From Natronincola ferrireducens (GTDB taxonomy: Bacteria; Bacillota; Clostridia; Peptostreptococcales; Natronincolaceae): a DNA stretch of 64,000 bases. The stretch's first letter is position 1. Each line of letters starts with the position of its first letter. This document shows, piece by piece, positions 61,305 to 64,000 of the stretch. The position numbers were made by a program, and so were the translations under genes. The notes under the pieces are model-generated. The model saw only the letters and a program-made list of their open reading frames with translations, did no database searches and had not been told where the DNA came from. The stretch is taken from positions 62,001-126,000 of the forward strand of contig NZ_FNFP01000005.1 in assembly GCF_900100845.1 (NCBI RefSeq), read 5' to 3'.

Positions 61305-61607
61305 TATAGAAAATTTTGTTCAAAACAACCAATGAAATTATTTAAAAATAATGATAAAATCCAATTATAGAAAAAAATTACATTTATAGAATTTTATAGA
61401 ATATTTAAATTCCAATATTTTACTAGAAAAAGGGATGGTTTAATAGTTAATATGTTGTGCAACTTGACTGAGTTCATAGATAAACTATATACCTAGCTGG
61501 TAAAAGGAAAACGTTTGATTTCAAGGGTTGTTAAACAAAACAAGGTTTAATAGTTGTATTATTTTACAACTGTAATAAAACATCAATTAAAGGGAGGATA
61601 CAACAAT

Positions 61608-62633
61608 ATGAAAAGAAGAATTAGTTTAATTTTGGTTTTTGCTTTAGTTTTGACATTAGCCGTTGGTTGCGGAACAAGTGAACCAGCAGGAGGACAAGGG
61701 GGTCAAGAAAAAATTGTTATTAGGCTTGGACATGACCTTTTAGAAGATACCCATCAACATTATGGTGCTCTTGAATTTAAAAAGATGGTAGAAGAAAAAA
61801 CAGATGGAAGAATCGAAGTACAGGTTTTCCCTGCGGGACAATTAGGTACCGATATAGAAATAGCAGAAATGATGCAATCCAATGCTGTTGAAGCTGGACT
61901 TGTACCAACTGCCAAATTAAGTGGTTTCCATGCACCATTACAACTTATTGATCTACCATTTTTATTTCCAAGCAGAGAAATTACTTACAAATTGCTGGAT
62001 AGCGAACTAGCTGATGATTTATTCCAGCCAATGGAAAAAATCGGATTAAAAGGTTTGGCATTTTGGGAAAGTGGATTTAAACAATTTACAGCTAACAAGG
62101 AAATTAGAAAGCCATCTGACTTTGAAGGATTACAAATCCGTGTTATGGAAAGTCCATTATTAATTGCACAGTATAGAGCTTTAGGAGCTAATCCAATACC
62201 TATTGACTTTTCAGAAACCTATAACGCTTTACAGCAAGGAGTAGCTGATGGACAAGAAAATCCACTTGTATCTATTGCAGCAATGAGATTCTATGAAGTT
62301 CAAAGTCATATGACCCTTAGTAACCATGGTTATTTAGCATATGCCCTTTTATTCAGTAATTCTTTTTGGGATAGATTATCACCAGAGGATCAAGAGATTT
62401 TACAGACGGCAGCCCGTGAAGCAGGAGTACTTGAGCGACAAGAAGCTATTAGAAGAGAAGAAGGATTTATTGAAACAATAGAATCTTCAGGAACAACGGT
62501 TATAAGATTAAGTGATGAAGAAATGGCAGCTTTCTCAGAAGCGATGAAACCAGTACATGAAGAGTTTGCTGATGTAATTGGTAGGGATTTATTACAAAAA
62601 GCATACGATTTAATCGAAGAATTTCAAAAATAA
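61608..62633 (+). CDS. TRAP transporter substrate-binding lipoprotein (DctP)
   Basis: A 341-aa lipoprotein with signal peptide and lipobox (LTLAVGCG). The DctP fold is shown by RLGHDLLEDTHQHYGALEFKK, VFPAGQLGTDIEIAEMMQ, the carboxylate-binding Arg in GLQIRVMES, and SETYNALQQGVADGQENP. DctP proteins bind organic acids outside the cell for sodium-driven uptake. ATG 61608 follows AAAGGGAGG; the frame is open from 61554. The DctQ and DctM genes follow. Being next to the catabolic cluster, it may take up a related acid, but it is a separate transcription unit. Confidence 0.9.
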   Translation: MKRRISLILVFALVLTLAVGCGTSEPAGGQGGQEKIVIRLGHDLLEDTHQHYGALEFKKMVEEKTDGRIEVQVFPAGQLGTDIEIAEMMQSNAVEAGLVPTAKLSGFHAPLQLIDLPFLFPSREITYKLLDSELADDLFQPMEKIGLKGLAFWESGFKQFTANKEIRKPSDFEGLQIRVMESPLLIAQYRALGANPIPIDFSETYNALQQGVADGQENPLVSIAAMRFYEVQSHMTLSNHGYLAYALLFSNSFWDRLSPEDQEILQTAAREAGVLERQEAIRREEGFIETIESSGTTVIRLSDEEMAAFSEAMKPVHEEFADVIGRDLLQKAYDLIEEFQK

Positions 62634-62647
62634 CAATTATTTATAAC

Positions 62648-62679
62648 AGGACATGGTGGTTATTATACCGCTATGTCCT
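62648..62679 (+). other. Intercistronic hairpin after the TRAP binding-protein gene
   Basis: AGGACATGGTGG pairs with CCGCTATGTCCT (two G-T wobbles) around an 8-nt loop; no T run. Such hairpins usually protect the upstream binding-protein mRNA and lower expression of the membrane genes. Confidence 0.6.
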
Positions 62680-62716
62680 ATCCATACAAATGAATTTTTA
62701 GAGGAGGACAACTACT

Positions 62717-63226
62717 ATGCTCAAGAAGCTAGACAAAATAATGTGTATCGTAGAAGATGGTATTATTTCCTTGGGGATAATCACAGCTGCACTAATTTTA
62801 TTTATGAATGTTATTCTGCGATACTTTTTTAAGAGTGGAATTGTATGGGCAGAAGAGTTTACTAGGTATACAATTATTTGGATCACCTTTATCGGTGGAA
62901 GTGTTGCTGTCCGTCATAATGCTCATTTGAGGGTTACAGCGGCTTTAGAGGTGCTTTCAGAAAAAAAAGGGAGGATATTAAATCTTATAGTTCAATTCAT
63001 CAGTATAGCCTTTACAACCTTTATAACTATTTATGGTTGGAAATTAACTATGCAGTATAAAGCAACCAATCAATTGACTCCTAGCATGGAAATACCCACC
63101 TATTGGGTATATATAGCCATACCCTTAGGAGGACTGTTAATGACTATACGATTACTTCAAGTAGTGTGGAAGGAACTAAAGGGTAATTCTTCAGAGGAAA
63201 ACATATCAGGAAAGGAGTTGGCATAA
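62717..63226 (+). CDS. TRAP transporter small membrane subunit (DctQ)
   Basis: A 169-aa protein with four membrane segments (about 13-33, 48-66, 89-109, 129-148). The family motif FFKSGIVWAEEFTRYTIIWITFIGG is clear in its parts (VWAEEFTRY, WITFIG). It pairs with DctM to form the membrane unit. GAGGAGG precedes the ATG. Its stop is 3 bp before the DctM start. Confidence 0.9.
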   Translation: MLKKLDKIMCIVEDGIISLGIITAALILFMNVILRYFFKSGIVWAEEFTRYTIIWITFIGGSVAVRHNAHLRVTAALEVLSEKKGRILNLIVQFISIAFTTFITIYGWKLTMQYKATNQLTPSMEIPTYWVYIAIPLGGLLMTIRLLQVVWKELKGNSSEENISGKELA

Positions 63227-63229
63227 GTT

Positions 63230-64000
63230 ATGGTTGCAACATTATTTTTCCTGCTGGCAATTTTACTGGCTGCCAGTACACCAATTTTTATTGCTTTGTC
63301 TGGCTCAGTATTAGTAGTATTTGCGTTATTTAATGATATACCGTTGGTTATCATTATCCAAAGAATGTTTGCAGGTCTTAATAAATTTGCTTTAATGTCG
63401 ATACCCTTCTTTGTTTTAGCTGCAAATCTTATGGGAGAAGGGGGAATTTCCAAACGTGTTATACGTCTTGCCAATGTTATGATTGGATCTTTTCCTGGTG
63501 GACTTGGTATGACTGCTATATTAGCAAGTATGTTTTTTGGAGCAATTTCAGGCTCTGCCCCTGCTACGGTGGTAGCTATTGGTGCTTTACTTTACCCTGC
63601 TTTGAAGGAACAAAATTATGGTGAAAGTTATGCCATTGGCGTTATTACATCTGCCGGTGCATTGGGAATTATTATTCCACCGTCGGTAACAATGATTATA
63701 TACGGTGCGGTTACTGGTTCATCAGTAGGAACCCTATTTGTTGCTGGTTTTGGTGCTGGACTTATTTATGCTGTAGGATACATGGTTTATACATACTTCT
63801 TTGCTAAAAAAAATGTCGATATTGGTATGAATAAAAAAGCAACTATGGCAGAATTTATTGAGGCTATTAAAGATTCCGGCTGGGGAGTGGGTGTACCTGT
63901 CATCATTTTAGGAGGTATTTATGGTGGAATCTTTACCCCTACAGAAGCTGCAGCTGTTGCAGTAGCTTATGCGTTATTTGTAGCAATGGTAATTTATAGA
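63230..64000 (+). CDS. TRAP transporter large membrane subunit (DctM), cut by window end
   Basis: The first 257 codons are present with no stop; a full DctM has about 425 residues. Start ATG 63230 with AAAGGAG 12 nt upstream. Hydrophobic segments and family motifs are visible: ASTPIFIALSGS, RMFAGLNKFALMSIPFFVLAANLM in parts, FFGAISGSAPATVVAIG and GALGIIIPPSV. DctM is the ion-coupled transport subunit. The gene was missed as a long ORF because it runs past the window. Confidence 0.9.
   Translation, partial: MVATLFFLLAILLAASTPIFIALSGSVLVVFALFNDIPLVIIIQRMFAGLNKFALMSIPFFVLAANLMGEGGISKRVIRLANVMIGSFPGGLGMTAILASMFFGAISGSAPATVVAIGALLYPALKEQNYGESYAIGVITSAGALGIIIPPSVTMIIYGAVTGSSVGTLFVAGFGAGLIYAVGYMVYTYFFAKKNVDIGMNKKATMAEFIEAIKDSGWGVGVPVIILGGIYGGIFTPTEAAAVAVAYALFVAMVIYR

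Larger units (their letters stand above)
61022..61607 (+). other. 586-bp intergenic region before the TRAP operon
   Basis: It contains a terminator (61103-61157), an 11-bp inverted repeat (61280-61304) and a further copy of its TTGTGCA half-site (61455-61461). There is also a weak catabolite-response-like sequence (GGAAAACGTTTGATT, 61506-61520) that matches the consensus poorly. No ORF with a credible ribosome binding site and no known riboswitch was seen. Confidence 0.5.

Noticed and set aside
61506-61520. Catabolite response element (cre)-like sequence before the TRAP operon
   Set aside because: Shares the central AACGTT but misses the flanking TG/CA positions.
1-64000. CRISPR arrays, tRNA or rRNA genes, insertion sequences
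   Set aside because: Looked for repeats with regular spacing, tRNA-like cloverleafs and transposase motifs; none found, although the search was by eye.

Overview
The window is AT-rich, has Gram-positive ribosome binding sites (AGGAGG-type) before almost every gene, and carries T-box and PyrR attenuators, two-subunit dihydroorotate dehydrogenase (PyrK/PyrD), ECF sigma/anti-sigma modules and TRAP transporters. This points to an anaerobic, probably amino-acid or heterocycle fermenting Clostridia species. An Alkaliphilus/Natronincola-like relative is my best guess, but it is a guess. No rRNA, tRNA, CRISPR array, transposase or phage structural gene was seen.

Layout. 1-6.2 kb: two ECF sigma factor modules with recognisable ECF-type promoters, a secreted copper-amine-oxidase-like stalk protein and an M29 aminopeptidase. 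6.3-12.3 kb: a chemoreceptor, then an HcxA/GldA-like dehydrogenase, a YjiH-like membrane protein and a class I aminotransferase. 12.4-19.0 kb (minus strand): amidohydrolase plus permease, then a lipoprotein flavin reductase next to a DcuS/DcuR-type two-component system. 19.3-27.1 kb: single housekeeping or accessory genes (AIM24 family, DNA polymerase IV, polysaccharide deacetylase, a DUF1874 ring-nuclease homologue, RarD, two flavoproteins) and one gene remnant. 27.5-32.5 kb: an ABC importer with a DUF3798-type lipoprotein. 32.6-37.7 kb: a serine-biosynthesis operon behind a T-box whose specifier reads UCU (Ser). 37.8-46.9 kb: the pyrimidine operon pyrC-pyrF-carA-carB-pyrK-pyrD-pyrE behind a PyrR attenuator; pyrB and pyrR are absent. 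47.0-64.0 kb: the accessory catabolic region.

The catabolic region is the most interesting part. A PucR-type regulator is followed by homologues of the E. coli oxamate/oxalurate carbamoyltransferase genes (DUF2877/AllH, FdrA/AllF, two DUF1116/AllG paralogues), a LctP-type permease, carbamate kinase, a ring-opening amidohydrolase of the cyanuric acid hydrolase/barbiturase family, a cytosine-deaminase-like amidohydrolase, an OFA-type MFS carrier and a TRAP transporter. I infer an ATP-yielding route. A deaminase makes a barbiturate- or cyanurate-like ring, the hydrolase opens it to a ureido acid or biuret, the FdrA/DUF1116/DUF2877 complex phosphorolyses the ureido group to carbamoyl phosphate, and carbamate kinase makes ATP. 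Ureidomalonate (from barbiturate) is simply oxalurate plus one CH2, which makes the substitution chemically sensible. Within the cluster, FdrA is split into a 532-aa protein plus a 57-aa ORF, and the DUF2877 gene has no canonical in-frame start codon and sits behind a hairpin that covers its Shine-Dalgarno sequence.

All assignments come from reading the sequence and from recalled family knowledge; no database search was run. Several starts were moved from the longest ORF to the codon that follows a convincing ribosome binding site.
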